In this document: one piece after another, positions 52,001 through 62,269 of the stretch
How positions within the stretch are numbered: position 1 is the stretch's first letter
Layout: each line of letters begins with the position of its first letter
Assembly: GCA_922989275.2 (NCBI GenBank)
Contig: OV277857.1
Span: 83,569,321 to 83,633,320, forward strand
Direction: 5' to 3'
DNA: 64,000 nucleotides
Origin: Gari tellinella
Lineage: Eukaryota; Mollusca; Bivalvia; Cardiida; Psammobiidae
Translations under genes and position numbers: made by a program
The notes under the pieces: generated by a model
Database searches by the model: none
The model's input: the letters and a program-made list of their open reading frames with translations, nothing else
Told to the model about the DNA's origin: nothing

Positions 52001-52110
52001 GATGGCGCCGTAACAATTAACGTTCATGTTTTTATTGAACAGGTCTGCCGTCAGCCATTCCACGTCCCCAAACACACCAAACCCGGCGTTGTTCAAGACC
52101 GCCCACAAAC
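45965..52110 (-). CDS. SDR9C-type dehydrogenase copy 5, exons 3-6
   Basis: Four exons with the family lengths (153, 194, 243, 111 nt), intact splice sites and open frames encode about 233 residues. Seen: LNNAGFGVFGD, NMNVNCYG, VSSVRG, YHASK and a C-terminus ending CHMKKG. Exons 1 and 2 are not found. Intron 2 sequence homologous to copies 2 and 3 continues to about 53235; then it is broken by unrelated sequence and the 84-bp satellite. The 5' exons either lie beyond the satellite and outside the window or are lost. The visible exons show no sign of decay. Confidence 0.82.
46376..46560. mobile_element. Hp1 MITE in intron 5 of copy 5
   Basis: Core CACTTTTGATCCCGATTAAA / TATAAGGATCCAAACTGTTT, with right end GGCAGCGAGTGGGTTAA. 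Confidence 0.65.
46653..46895 (-). CDS. SDR copy 5, exon 5
   Basis: 243 nt: acceptor AATTTAG|TTCAACCGA and donor CACACG|GTATTT. Encodes FNRCRLEAEEM, LLSDDVRSTYGKEYLISKVE and KPVIDAMVHAIMSEQP. Confidence 0.9.
46948..47195. mobile_element. Complete Hp2 MITE, TTAA-flanked
   Basis: TTAA at 46948-46951 and 47192-47195 around 240 bp. Core CTGATCAGAGGGCTCC, tip TTTC, in intron 4 of SDR copy 5. Confidence 0.88.
47217..47405. mobile_element. Hp1 MITE, core arm deleted
   Basis: TTAACCCCTTTACAGC at the left. GCAAATAGCTTCACGCGGCG and CCTGATCAGGATCC form the shortened core. ATGATGTCATTCAGTGGAAG lies at the right. Confidence 0.65.
47520..47725. repeat. Dispersed repeat shared with 34855-35085
   Basis: Second copy of the same interspersed sequence, in the same orientation, with GTCGACCTGCCTTCCCTATAG. 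Confidence 0.7.
47763..47830. repeat. Perfect 68-bp palindrome
   Basis: The arm GTTCCCAAGCATTTGATTGG continues to a GCCTAGGC centre and is followed by its exact complement without mismatch. Flanks (TTTATAAAGCTTTTGACTTG...) resemble 25930-25975, so it is part of an element. Confidence 0.95.
47880..49010. repeat. Degenerate repeats in intron 4 of copy 5
   Basis: Loose units around GAGTACATCCAGGACAGATA, ATTTGTAGATAGTAGAGCGT and GAGCAAATTTGAGAACGATTG recur, as at 38830-39330. Nothing coding. Confidence 0.55.
49120..49270 (-). mobile_element. tRNA-derived SINE
   Basis: The minus strand has a B-box-like GTGAGTTCGATCCCC and an A-box-like region. The plus strand reads CCCCTAGTCAGGTCG and GGGGATCGAACTCACGACCC, as at 9500-9560. 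Confidence 0.7.
49330..49520. mobile_element. Hp1 MITE, diverged
   Basis: Core ACATATTTGAACTTGGTCAG / TTTTGATCAGGATCCCAACT, with right end ATCATGGCGGTGAAGGGTTTAA. Confidence 0.7.
49687..49745. mobile_element. Hp4 hairpin fragment
   Basis: Only the central hairpin TTCAAAGTTAAAACATGG ... ATGTTTTAACTTTAAAATAC remains. Confidence 0.65.
49956..50149 (-). CDS. SDR copy 5, exon 4 (active site)
   Basis: 194 nt: acceptor TTCACTAG|GTCGTGTGG and donor GACAAT|GTTAGT. Encodes RVVHVSSVRGTFPWPGYSAY and HASKHALECMSDCLRLEMQR. Confidence 0.92.
50430..51120. repeat. Degenerate tandem units in intron 3 of copy 5
   Basis: About four units of roughly 145-190 bp repeat GACCTCTAAATGACNTTNACC, AAGTTGTACTGAGCT and ATTATGAAGTCTCTATCACA. 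They end in a GACAGACGGACAAAC tail and ATATGCCCCCGACT. Confidence 0.75.
51713..51909. mobile_element. Complete Hp4 MITE, 197 bp
   Basis: TACAGTCGAACTTCGATATT and GATATCGAAGTTCGACTGTA ends, hairpin AAAACGTGGCTAAGCCACGTTTT. It lies 49 bp from exon 3 of SDR copy 5. Confidence 0.9.
51958..52110 (-). CDS. SDR copy 5, exon 3
   Basis: 153 nt: acceptor GTTGAAAG|GTTTGTGG and donor AAAAG|GTAGAT. Encodes LWAVLNNAGFGVFGDVEWLT and LYLVRATKG. Confidence 0.9.
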
Positions 52111-52199
52111 CTTTCAACACATAATTGACGAATAAAATTAATTATTTAGATCATGAAGCAAATTTGCATTTTTTTAAACATGTCTTAAGTCAGATTAAA

Positions 52200-52440
52200 G
52201 TAGTAAAAGAAGAAAACATTCCGCTTACGACGTCAGGGTTTGCAAGTTCGATCCCCCGCCGGACCAAGTTCTTCGGATGAGACTTTATAAACCGAGTTCC
52301 GATGTATGAGTATACTTTACCCTTGGCATCTAACAGAACCAGAGAACTCTTTCGATAATAAGAGTAGGACATCGCGCCCGGGTTCTCTGTATCCGCTCCC
52401 ATCTTTCTGGGGGCGTCCAGTTAGCCCATATATGGCAGAA
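52200..52440 (+). mobile_element. SINE with tRNA-like head and shared body
   Basis: B box CAAGTTCGATCC, then body GATGAGACTTTATAAACCGA, CATCTAACAGAACCAGAGA and CATCGCGCCCGGGTTCTCTG. The body matches 56840-57095 in reverse complement. Confidence 0.8.
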
Positions 52441-53436
52441 GAAACAAAACAGTTCATGGCTCTCGCATAGTTAAGACTAAACAGCATTGCTGTGAAACTT
52501 TGTCAGATAACTCGTCTGCGAATCTTATTTACCTCACCTATAAAGACATACAAACAATTATTTAACCCCTTCGATAAGATCACAGCGTGATTTCAAGTAC
52601 TTTCAGTTCAGTTCATGTGATTTTAAACTGCTACCTATCAGCTGGTTCGGCGCCATTGGAACATTTTAGGTGTCGAGTTAATTATGTACGTTGAGTGAAA
52701 ACGATAATAAAATATGACAAACTTTGACTACTTAAATGTCCCGTTTTCCTCCAAATCCGCAAGGTGATTTAGCTGGTTATCATATTTTATTTCGAATTTT
52801 TACAGAAATGGGGTCGGGCTACAAGTGCTCACCACTTAGTTACAGCACTCCCCCTAATGTTTGAATACACAAAGAATGGACAATAATGGTGGTTATATAC
52901 CTATAAGCACTTTTATAAAATCAGGTGAAAATTGCACGATAATTATTTGATTTAGGGAATGGACAATGTAAACATGGTCAATTTTGACGAATTAAAATGC
53001 CATAATATTGAAGTATCTTATTTGGTAAAGTTTTCATACCTACAATCACTTTTAGCAAACTTGATGAGAAAAAATCAGATGACAACTGTTTGTGCTTGAC
53101 AGTTGCATCCAAATATTTTATTAACACCTACATGATGATAAACTATGACTTATTTTGATCACAATACCATATGAAGAAGTTTTCACTAAATCCGTCCCGT
53201 GCATGCCAGTATTCGCACAAGATCCATAACAAAACATTAATAACTGTGTCTTTTTTAAATGAGGATTTTTCCAAAGAATCCTAGTTACTGGGGGGTTGAT
53301 TTAAGGGAAAAGAGGGGGTTGATTCCTATATTTGAGAGGTATGGAAGACAACAAATAGTCATATTTTATCATTTATTTCAGCATTATATATAAATGATAG
53401 GAGAACAGTCTAAAAAAACTGTAACATTATGACACA
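52441..53436. other. Intron 2 remnant of copy 5 and junction to satellite
   Basis: AATTGCACGATAA, ATTAAAATGCCATAATATTG and ACAATACCATATGAAGAAGT align with intron 2 of copies 2 and 3 up to about 53235. In copy 3 exon 2 follows ~110 bp later; here it does not. Confidence 0.75.
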
Positions 53437-55490
53437 GATAGGGAGTAACATTACTCCCTAGCACTAGCGATCACTAGTCTAATTGAGAAATGTTCCTCTC
53501 TCTTATAACATTCTGATACAGATAGGGAGTAACATTACTCCCTAGCACTAAGTGATCACTAGTCTAATTGAGAAATGTTCCTCTCTCTTATAACATTCTG
53601 ATACAGAGAGGGAGTAACATTACTCCCTCACACCACTGACCACTAGTCTAATTGAGAAATGTTCCTCTGTCTTATAACATTCTGACACAGATAGGGAGTA
53701 ACATTACTCCCTAGCACTAGTGACCACTAGTCTAACAGAGAAACGTTCCTCTCTCTTATAACATTCTGATACAGATAGGGAGTAACATTACTCCCTAGCA
53801 CTAGCGATCAATAGTCTAATTGAGAAATGTTCCTCTCTCTTATAACATTCTGATACAGAGAGGGAGTAACATTACTCCCTAGCACCACTGACCACTAGTC
53901 TAATTGAGAAATGTTCCTCTCTCTTATAACATTCTGATACAGAGAGGGAGTAACATTACTCCCTCACACCACTGACCACTAGTCTAATTGAGAAATGTTC
54001 CTCTCTCTTATAACATTCTGATACAGATAGGGAGTAACATTACTCCCTAGCACTAGCGATCACTAGTCTAATTGAGAAATGTTCCTCTCCCTTATAACAT
54101 TCTGATACAGAGAGGGAGTAACATTACTCCCTAGCACTAGTGATCACTAGTCTTATTGAGAAATGTTCCTCTCTCTTATAACATTCTGATACAGAGAGGG
54201 AGTAACATTACTCCCTAGCACTAGTGATCACTAGTCTAATTGAGAAATGTTCCTCTCTCTTATAACATTCTGACACAGATAGGGAGTAACATTACTCCCT
54301 AGCACCTATGACCGCTAGTCTAATTGAGAAATGTTCCTCTCCCTTATAACATTCTGACACAGATAGGGAGTAACATTACTCCCATGCACTAGCGATCACT
54401 AGTCTAATTGAGAAATGTTCCTCTCCCTTATAACATTCTGATACAGAGAGGAAGTAACATTACTCCCATGCACTAGCGATCACTAGACTTATTGAGAAAT
54501 GTTCCTCTCTCTTATAACATTCTGACACAGATAGGGAGTAACATTACTCCCTAGCACTAGTGATCACTAGTCTAATTGAGAAATGTTCCTCTCTCTTATA
54601 ACATTCTGATACAGAGAGGGAGTAACATTACTCCCTAGCACTAGTGATCACTAGTCTTATTGAGAAATGTTCCTCTCTCTTATAACATTCTGATACAGAG
54701 AGGGAGTAACATTACTCCCTAGCACTAGTGATCACTAGTCTAATTGAGAAATGTTCCTCTCTCTTATAACATTCTGACACAGATAGGGAGTAACATTACT
54801 CCCTAGCACTAGTGACCACTAGTCTAATTGAGAAATGTTCCTCTCCCTTATATCATTCTGACACAGATAGGGAGTAACATTACTCCCATGCACTAGCGAT
54901 CACTAGTCTAATTGAAAAATGTTCCTCTCTCTTATAACATTCTGATACAGAGAGGGAGTAACATTACTCCCTAGCACTAGTGATCACTAGTCTAATTGAG
55001 AAATGTTCCTCTCTCTTATAACATTCTGATACAGAGAGGGAGTAACATTACTCCCTAGCACTAGCGATCACTAGTCTAATTGAGAAATGTTCCTCTCTCT
55101 TATAACATTCTGATACAGAGAGGGAGTAACATTACTCCCTAGCACTAGTGATCACTAGTCTTATTGAGAAATGTTCCTCTCTCTTATAACATTCTGATAC
55201 AGAGAGGGAGTAACATTACTCCCTAGCACTAGCGATCACTAGTCTAATTGAGAAATGTTCCTCTCTCTTATAACATTCTGACACAGATAGGGAGTAACAT
55301 TACTCCCTAGCACTAGTGACCACTAGTCTAATTGAGAAATGTTCCTCTCTCTTATAACATTCTGACACAGATAGGGAGTAACATTACTCCCATGCACCAG
55401 TGACCACTAGTTTTAACAGAGAAATGTTCCTCTCTCTTCTAACATTCTGACACAGAGAGAGAGTAACATTACTCCCTAGCACTAGTGAGA
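53437..55490. repeat. 84-bp satellite array, about 25 units
   Basis: Units start at 53437, 53521, 53606, 53690 and so on every 84 bp to about 55454. Each holds GGGAGTAACATTACTCCC (inverted repeat) and ACTAGTGATCACTAGT (perfect palindrome, or a one-base variant), then ATTGAGAAATGTTCCTCTCT. Shared variants recur every six units, for example TCTTATTG in units 9, 15 and 21 (54110, 54614, 55118). Confidence 0.97.
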
Positions 55491-55688
55491 CCTTTTAGTT
55501 GTTTCCCAGCATACGATAAGTTTTCTTTCATGGCATCATTCATTCATTGCCTAGTCTGGAAAGGTGGGTCTGTATTTTTCCTGCACTGTGTTGACATAAT
55601 CTAAAAGAAAATCAAGAGACTCTAAATTGAAAATAATGACTTCAAATATTGATGACAAAAGAATTGAGTCTCATTAGAGAATTAATTA
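55491..55688. other. Short stretch after satellite, nothing recognised
   Basis: The satellite breaks off inside a unit (ACTAGTGAGACC) and AT-rich sequence follows. Confidence 0.4.
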
Positions 55689-55874
55689 TACAGTAACACC
55701 TCTCTAATACGACCATGTAATTGTGTTTATTATTAGTTTTATACGACAGGTGATTGCTTTAAACAATGTGACATTAAAACTGTTTTACTGTCACCTTGCG
55801 TTTAGCTGTCATCTGTCATTTATACAATCAATTATCCTTCGTTTTAGTGGGCGTAATATAGAGGTTTTACTGTA
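55689..55874. mobile_element. Hp5 MITE, diverged
   Basis: TACAGTAACACCTCTCTAAT and ATATAGAGGTTTTACTGTA ends. The inner hairpin is degraded (AATGTGACATTAAAACTG / CAGTCACCTTGCGTTTA-like). Confidence 0.8.
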
Positions 55875-56839
55875 TATGGCCTGAAGTGAAAATAGACCTT
55901 AAAGATTTAGGATCCCTAATGAGATCGAGCAATGTCGGTCACTATTGGAAACTCTACGGTGAGTGATCGGTCATTCTTCTCAACCGCCGACATATTCCGA
56001 AAATGATTCATAACAGTCTAGCAGTTGAAAAGAATAGTAGAAACTGCAGAATATTTCAAAGCAGTAACAGTATTAACTGCAGGATAAAAGTTTTACATCC
56101 AAACATATCTGACAGCTACACCAGCTGTCTAATCTATGTCTACTCTGTCTGAAAAATGGATGACTAAATAAGTTCAACAATGTAGGTATAGTTTTAAAAT
56201 ATATACTGTTTGCTTGTAAACTGTATGTTTCTTTTTTGAGGGGGTTGTTGTTTTTTTTAAAAAGAGAAAAATCTTCATCATTTTTTATGCTTTTTCTTCA
56301 TTTTGCATTATCTTGTTATTTTTTAAGTGAACTAAGAATTAAGTTTGTTTCGTACCCTCAGTATATGGATTCCTGTGGTTTCAGTTTCCCAAAGTCCAGT
56401 CCCCTTTAACTTCCTCCAACCTGAATACCTGGCTCAAGGGGACCATGCATCAGATGGAAAGCAGTCCCTTTCTATGTACAAAGTTTGACATGTTTTCCTC
56501 AAGACCTCTGTTGACAGTTTAGTCCACTGACGGCAGCTGAGTTTACCTATAAATAAGATATAAACATGCATCTAAAAATCTACTTGTGAAGTTTTGGGGC
56601 TATGTTCCAAATGGCAAAAAGTGTCAGGGATCTAGATAAGAAGGTAAACTGAACGAATCCAACATTTGCTCACTCATTTATACACAAAATCCTATGGTGT
56701 TACTACTTATTAGAATTGTCTCGAAGATATTATTCTAATGAGTAGTGACATCATAGGGTATAATGCAGAAATAAAGAATTCAATTTTTGAAATACTCCCC
56801 TAACTGGAGCTCTGAAGTGTGTTTGTTTGTTTGTCATTT
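55875..56839. other. About 1 kb, no gene seen
   Basis: One imperfect inverted repeat at 56690-56760 (CCTATGGTGTTACTACTTAT and complement). Otherwise nothing recognised. Confidence 0.4.
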
Positions 56840-57095
56840 CTGCCATCTACACGCATGGGCTAATTGGACTCCCCAGAGAGAGTGAGACGTGTACAGAAAA
56901 CCGGGACGCGATACCCTACTCTCATTAGCGACAGAGGTCTCTGGTTCTGTTAGAAGCCCAGTGTAAAACACTAATACATCGGACCCCGGTTTTCATAAAG
57001 TCTCATCGGAAGGACTTGGCTCAGCGTTGGATCTAACTCGCGACCCCTGGCACCATAGTCGAGTGTGCTACAACTGGACCACGTCCGCCGATGGC
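56840..57095 (-). mobile_element. SINE with tRNA-like head, second copy
   Basis: On the minus strand a head GTGGTCCAGTTGTAGCACAC with B box GCGAGTTAGATCC leads into the same body as 52200-52440 (GATGAGACTTTATGAAAACC, GAGTAGGGTATCGCGTCCCG). Confidence 0.8.
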
Positions 57096-57219
57096 CTTCT
57101 TTTTTTTCTAATTTTCAGCCAAAAAATTCCAATTGCTCAAAGAAAAAATGTTCTACATATATTTGCAAAGCAGGACACACATCACCATGGAATAGTCAAG
57201 TCGGTAACACTGTACAGGT

Positions 57220-57450
57220 TCGCAGTTATGCAACCTTTACGCACATACTGCTTTACTTTCAGTCTGCTTTAAGCTACCATCAGGTATAATATACGAAATA
57301 ATAAACTTATTCCTTATGGTACATGGTCACTACCATATAAATTGGAACTATGTTTTCAATGGGGGGGATTAAAGGCGTAAATGGGGTATTTATGGTGTTT
57401 TGGCTTAAAGCAAGATTGAAGTAAAGCAGAGAATTGTAACAATTCAGTGT
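57220..57450. mobile_element. Hp3 remnants
   Basis: CATACTGCTTTACTTTCAGT, CTGCTTTAAGCTACCATCAG and TTAAAGCAAGATTGAAGTAA are Hp3 arms in disrupted order. Confidence 0.55.
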
Positions 57451-57589
57451 TGGTTCTCACCCGATCTGTATCATCAGCAGAAGCTGTGGAAGATATGGCC
57501 TGGAGTACTCAAGGTCTGCTTTCTACGAGTCTCAGCCTAGAAACAGAAAAGAAAAGTCAGTGAATAATTATAAATCAAATACTAAGAGA

Positions 57590-58015
57590 CAGCTTAACCC
57601 ATTACCCGACAGCCTGTTTCTAGTTTTAAAGACAGGCGTCCACTTAAAGCAGGTAGAATTATAGTGCCTGGCCGGAGTCATTTCGTACCAATATGTTTGG
57701 TCATTTCGTACCCATCCCATAAAAGATAAAATAATAACTTTTACCACTTTTATGTGAAACCTATTCAATGAAATACCAAAAACACACACAAATCTATTTA
57801 TAGAAGTAAAGTACATGTATATTAAATTGACTGTTAATTGCTATAGACATGCACAATACAGAAATACCTCTCTATTACGACCACTGAAACGAAGGCTAAT
57901 TGGTTTTATGAAAGACAGGTAACAGTTTAAAGCAGTGTGACAATAAAACAGAAAGCTCCTACAATTTCCATTTATCACAATACTATAATCAGTAAACCCC
58001 ATCTATTGGCATCAT
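57590..58015. mobile_element. Hp3 and Hp5 fragments
   Basis: An Hp3 left end (TTAACCCATTACCCGACAGC..TCCACTTAAAGCAGG, 57594-57657) is followed by an Hp5 left half (TACAGAAATACCTCTCTATT, 57857-57970) cut in its hairpin at AGAAAGCTCCT. Confidence 0.65.
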
Positions 58016-58019
58016 TTCA

Positions 58020-58220
58020 CGAGTTTAAGTAATTAACATATTCAACCCTAGAGTACATGTATACTCGTCATTTACGAAGGAGCCCTCTAATCAGGGTCTA
58101 CACTGTTTGTCATTGGAATATATTGTTAAAATCAACCCTAAATAGTCAGAAATGGACTAGACTTATTATGAAATTGGAATTGTCCATTAAAATTGTTAGG
58201 GGTAAAAAATGAGTTAAAGC
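58020..58220. mobile_element. Degenerate Hp2 MITE
   Basis: One core arm (AGGAGCCCTCTAATCAGGGT) and the tail AATGGACTAGACTTATTATG..GGAATTGTCCATTAAA remain. Confidence 0.7.
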
Positions 58221-58304
58221 AGGTGGCTGCATCACGTAAGATGAAAGCTAAGCAGAAATATCCTCTAGAAGCTTTCTAGTATTTAACTTAAATCTTTCTT
58301 TAAC

Positions 58305-58560
58305 CCTTAAACTCATGGATTATTTTTCTAGGTTTGAAGACAGGTGACCACTTAAAGCAGATTGAACGTCAAACAGGGGCATTCTGCTTTACTTTCAGCC
58401 TGCTTTAAGCTGCCATCTGCTTGTATTTTGAAACTCTGTATTATGGTGCATGTTCACGACTTATAGTTTTAGAACTACATTTGTATTTTCTTCTGAGGAA
58501 GAGTGAATTTAAATGCGCTAAAAGGTTCATATACATGTATATAAATGCTGTATTCATCAT
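58305..58560. mobile_element. Hp3 MITE copy
   Basis: TTAACCCTTAAACTCATGG, GAAGACAGGTGACCACTTAA, imperfect arms AAAGCAGATTGAACGTCAAA / CTTTACTTTCAGCCTGCTTT. Confidence 0.75.
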
Positions 58561-59490
58561 GGCTTTAAATATGAATAACCCTTGCCTCCCTGAAACTCCA
58601 AATAGAAAAACCTAGTTACCAATCTCATAAACTTAATCAAATAATTTATTTGAAAATGTTAAACATTAACTTGCCAAACATTAAATTGTCAAACATACAC
58701 ACTAACACCTACCTTATTTAAAATTTAGTACAGTGCATGTACAATATGATTTAAATGTAGCATGTTTTAACTCTTATTCCTCATAGTCATTTGATTTACG
58801 TTTTTATGCCTTTACTGTTCCCATGAGGTTAAAGAAATTATTTTTTTGTATTCTATCGAGAAAATTTCACTGCATCCCGGCAAGTGGATGTCTAATGGAG
58901 GACTCATTTTTACTTTAAGTCTGCTCTAAACAACGATCCATCATAAAAACAGAAAACACATTTTAACTCTGTGACAACATCAATCAACAGTTAATCTCGC
59001 TCAAAATGGAACGAGTCCCTGTCAATCACCGTTTAGATAAGGAAATTCGGCTCGTGATTGGTTGATGAAGCTAAGCACAGGCCCGACACGCATGACGGCG
59101 TTTGGCATATGAAACAATTAATCGAGTACACAACATAGAGCACTAATTTAAGGCTAGTCGCTCAACAGATTAAGGCATGTCGGCCAGATCATGTCGCGAA
59201 GAGACCGCCGGGAAGGAAGGCATGTCGCCCGCGACAGGTCCCTGTCAGTCTATTCTAAGTCAGGTTGAAGCAGGCAGTATGAAAATGCAGATGATAGTAT
59301 ACAGCAAAGGTTACTTCATAAAGCAGTGTGAAAATCACTTTGAAGGCCCATAAAGCAATGTTTAGCTTTACTGTCATATTTCTTTTAGCAGTCACTTGCA
59401 TTATTATTTTGATACAGACTGTTAGCTTTTGCATTGATGCCTATATATAGAGGAGAATGTTTGGTATGTAAAGTAGACTTAACTTATTTA
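58561..59490. other. Intergenic stretch with Hp3 scraps
   Basis: Weak Hp3-like pieces (AAGTCAGGTTGAAGCAGGC, 59258) occur. Nothing coding is recognised. Confidence 0.4.
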
Positions 59491-59499
59491 TACGTGAAG

Positions 59500-59612
59500 A
59501 GATGGAGAGACAGACAGACATACACAGACAGAACGAGACAAATACAGAGACAGTTACAGAGAGTCAAAGAGACACATAGAGAGGAACCACAGAGGGGAGG
59601 TGAGAGACATAC
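59500..59612. repeat. GACA/GAGA-rich simple repeat
   Basis: Imperfect (GACA)n/(GAGA)n tract; open frames over it are artefacts of composition. Confidence 0.9.
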
Positions 59613-59934
59613 CGGCATTTTTATCAAATTCATGGTGAATATGAACCCAAATCTGTTTGTATAATGTTCTCTGTATAATGTTCTCTGTGACACCTCATTA
59701 TTTTCGAATGACTTTTCCATATGAAGCAATTTTTTAATCAAAATCAGAAGAGAAAAAAATGGAACTGATCTTGATCCCATAATACGGAGTACTTTTTACA
59801 TCTTTACACCGGGTCTAAGTACTCCGTGCCCATAAACACACCTTTTTACACCTTTCAAATATTTATCCACTGAAGAAAATAATCCCACATTATACATTCA
59901 TAAATAGTATGCACCATAAGATTAAGAATAGGTC

Positions 59935-60070
59935 CCATATCCTAGAAGCAGGTTAAAAATAAAGCATGATGCACTTTCTCTTAAAGGTCCATTATGCTTT
60001 ACTTCCCACCTGCTTTTAAGTGCATGCACACTTATCTTTAAACTAGAAACAGACTATATGGAAATGGATT
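59935..60070. mobile_element. Hp3 core copy
   Basis: AAGCAGGTTAAAAATAAAGC and GCTTTACTTCCCACCTGCTT bracket a tip TGCACTTTCTCTTAAAGGTCCA. Confidence 0.65.
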
Positions 60071-60319
60071 AAGTGAAGCTCAAAACTGAATAAGAGTAGC
60101 AAACAGTTTGGATTTCAGTTTTTTTTTTAAGTTATAGCTGTCATTTTGATTCAAACATTCCATATAAAGACAGATCTCTTATCTAACTGCCTAGTACCCA
60201 GAGAGACTGTGAGCACATGGTGTCTTGATGAATTATGTAGCAACAGTCATTGATATGTGGGGACAATAAACAACCGAAATTGGTATCCCGCTGAGTCAAA
60301 ACTACTAGTGTGGCTCCTG

Positions 60320-60537
60320 GATCACTTAAAGCAAGTTAAAAATTAAAGCAGAAAGCGTCTTAAAACGCATTTTGCTAAAGTAAATACTTTCAACCTGCTT
60401 TAAGCTACCATCTGATAGGATAAAAAAATTATTTCTTATGATACAAATTAATGACAGAATAAATTGGAAATATTTTCTTTACAGCGGAAGAAAAGATTAG
60501 AGGAGTACAAATGTGTATTAATGGGGTAATGGGTTAA
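60320..60537. mobile_element. Hp3 MITE copy
   Basis: TCACTTAAAGCAAGTTAAAA / TACTTTCAACCTGCTTTAAG hairpin, typical tail AAATTGGAAATATTTTCTTT, right end GGGGTAATGGGTTAA. Confidence 0.75.
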
Positions 60538-60774
60538 GTAAAAAACATAATGTATAAGCCATAATAGCCATCAGAAAACCAAACTGTCTTCACAAATTGT
60601 GCAGATACACATTACACCATGTCACAAACGCAGCGTTGTGTCTTGGTTTAGCCAATAAGTTCGAGCTCAGATCACACATCGATTCGAACATATCAGTTTA
60701 ATATTAACCAGTACAAATGAAAAAGATGTAGCCGGGTTGATAACGGTTAAATGGTTATACATGTATATCTGTGT

Positions 60775-60850
60775 AAACGGTCCAGATGACTCAGTCGGAG
60801 AGCACTGTAAGCAAGAAGTCCCGGGTTCGAGTCCCGGTCTGGCTGCATAT
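60775..60850 (+). mobile_element. tRNA-like sequence (probable SINE head)
   Basis: A-box-like TGACTCAGTCGGAGAGC and B box GGTTCGAGTCCCGG with intact TPsiC stem. The D arm and acceptor stem are irregular (GTCCAGA against TCTGGC), so a working tRNA is unlikely. Confidence 0.55.
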
Positions 60851-60901
60851 TTTTCTCACCATGTTAAATTTCTAAATGACTTTGCCCCCAACGTAAATAG
60901 C

Positions 60902-61384
60902 CTGGGCCCGGGTGCATGACACATAGTTAGAGCTTACCTGTATACTAAATCCCTCGCTGAGAGATAAATATCGATTTTTAACTACAAGTTAAACTAACTG
61001 TGTTGCATGACACACCGCTAAATTCTAGTAACATACTAAAGTTTTAGTTGATAGTTAAATATTGATTTTAGTAGACAGGTAAGATAATTAGTGTTGCACG
61101 AGCGCAAAATTGACTATTTCACCGCTAAATTTAGAGGTACTCAGTGCAGCGATAAATCCTCTAGTAGCCAGTTAAGTCAGCTTACATAGCCGCGTTAAAG
61201 AAACATTTGGGATCCAGATCAGAAACTTAGCACCTCCGGTTTCTTATCAAGGTCAAAATTGTTTTATTATTTTTGATATTTTATTTCAATTTTCATTTTC
61301 TCTGTTTGAGATTTACATATTACTAAACGCCAACACAATGCATTAAAATATTTTAATTGACAACGGAATATGATTTATATTATT
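60902..61384. repeat. 483-bp repeat, copy 1 (GGGCCCGGG-headed)
   Basis: Begins CTGGGCCCGGGTGCATGACA. Contains TTACCTGTATACTAAAT and the inverted TTTTAGTAGACAGGTAAG about 150 bp later, then an Hp1-like half-core TTGGGATCCAGATCAGA. A 15-bp segment present in copies 2 and 3 is missing. Confidence 0.95.
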
Positions 61385-61882
61385 CTGGGCCCGGGTGCAT
61401 GACACATAGTTAGAGCTTACCTGTATACTAAATCCCTCGCTGAGAGATAAATATCGATTTTTAACTACAAGATAAACTAACTGTGGTGCATGACACACCG
61501 CTAAATTCTAGTAACAAACTAAAGTTTTAGTTGATAGTTAAATATTGATTTTAGTAGACAGGTAAGATAACTAGTGTTGCACGAGCGCAAAATTGACTAA
61601 CTACAAGTTAAGTTTCACCGCTAAATTTAGAGGTACTCAGTGCAGCGATAAATCCTCTAGTAGCCAGTTAAGTCAGCTTACATAGCCGCGTTAAAGAAAC
61701 ATTTGGGATCCAGATCAGAAACTTAGCACCTCGGTGTCTTATCAAGGTCAAAATTGTTTTATTATTTTTGTTATTTTATTTCATTTTTCATTTTCTCTGT
61801 TTGAGATTTACATATTACTAAACGCCAACACAATGCATTAAAATATTTTAATTGACAACGGAATATGATTTATATTAATCTG
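61385..61882. repeat. 483-bp repeat, copy 2 (tandem)
   Basis: Directly adjacent to copy 1 and nearly identical; about 15 bp longer through CTAACTACAAGTTAAG. Confidence 0.95.
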
Positions 61883-62115
61883 AGAGGCAAACAGTTTGGA
61901 GTTTGATCAGACTCCGGGTCACCCGTTAGCTGATATGGCTCAAACATTGTAAGCAAAGAAAATAAAACAATTTAGCTTAAGCGGAATGGAAAGACACACG
62001 TATTGTCCACTGTATGGATGTAATACGCCTTAAATATGTCAACCAATTCCACGCTTGAAACCTGTATTTTGGAAAAGCGGGTCCTGATCAGGGTCCAAAC
62101 TGTTTTTACCGAGAT
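61883..62115. mobile_element. Hp6 remnant plus Hp1 half-core
   Basis: GCAAACAGTTTGGAGTTTGA / GCTGATATGGCTCAAACATT core and right end GTATTGTCCACTGTA, then GGGTCCTGATCAGGGTCCAA at 62080. Confidence 0.7.
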
Positions 62116-62269
62116 CCTGTTTTCTGTAACATAAAGAAGTACGAACCAATTTCAGAATACAAATATGAATCTACAATACATAATAATAATTGGTACATTA
62201 TCGCAGAAAGATCTGTTACATGTAGTAACAACGAAACAGTTTAGTGTGTGTTGCCATAATGTTTTCTTT

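Noticed and set aside
53437..55490. CRISPR-like array (regular repeats with palindromes)
   Set aside because: No unique spacers: the whole 84-bp unit is repeated, and the DNA is eukaryotic. It is a satellite.
59434..59780. Open frames of 76 and 98 codons on opposite strands
   Set aside because: Both are composition artefacts of a GACA/GAGA tract.
60775..60850. Functional tRNA gene
   Set aside because: The TPsiC arm is good but the D arm and acceptor stem do not pair properly.
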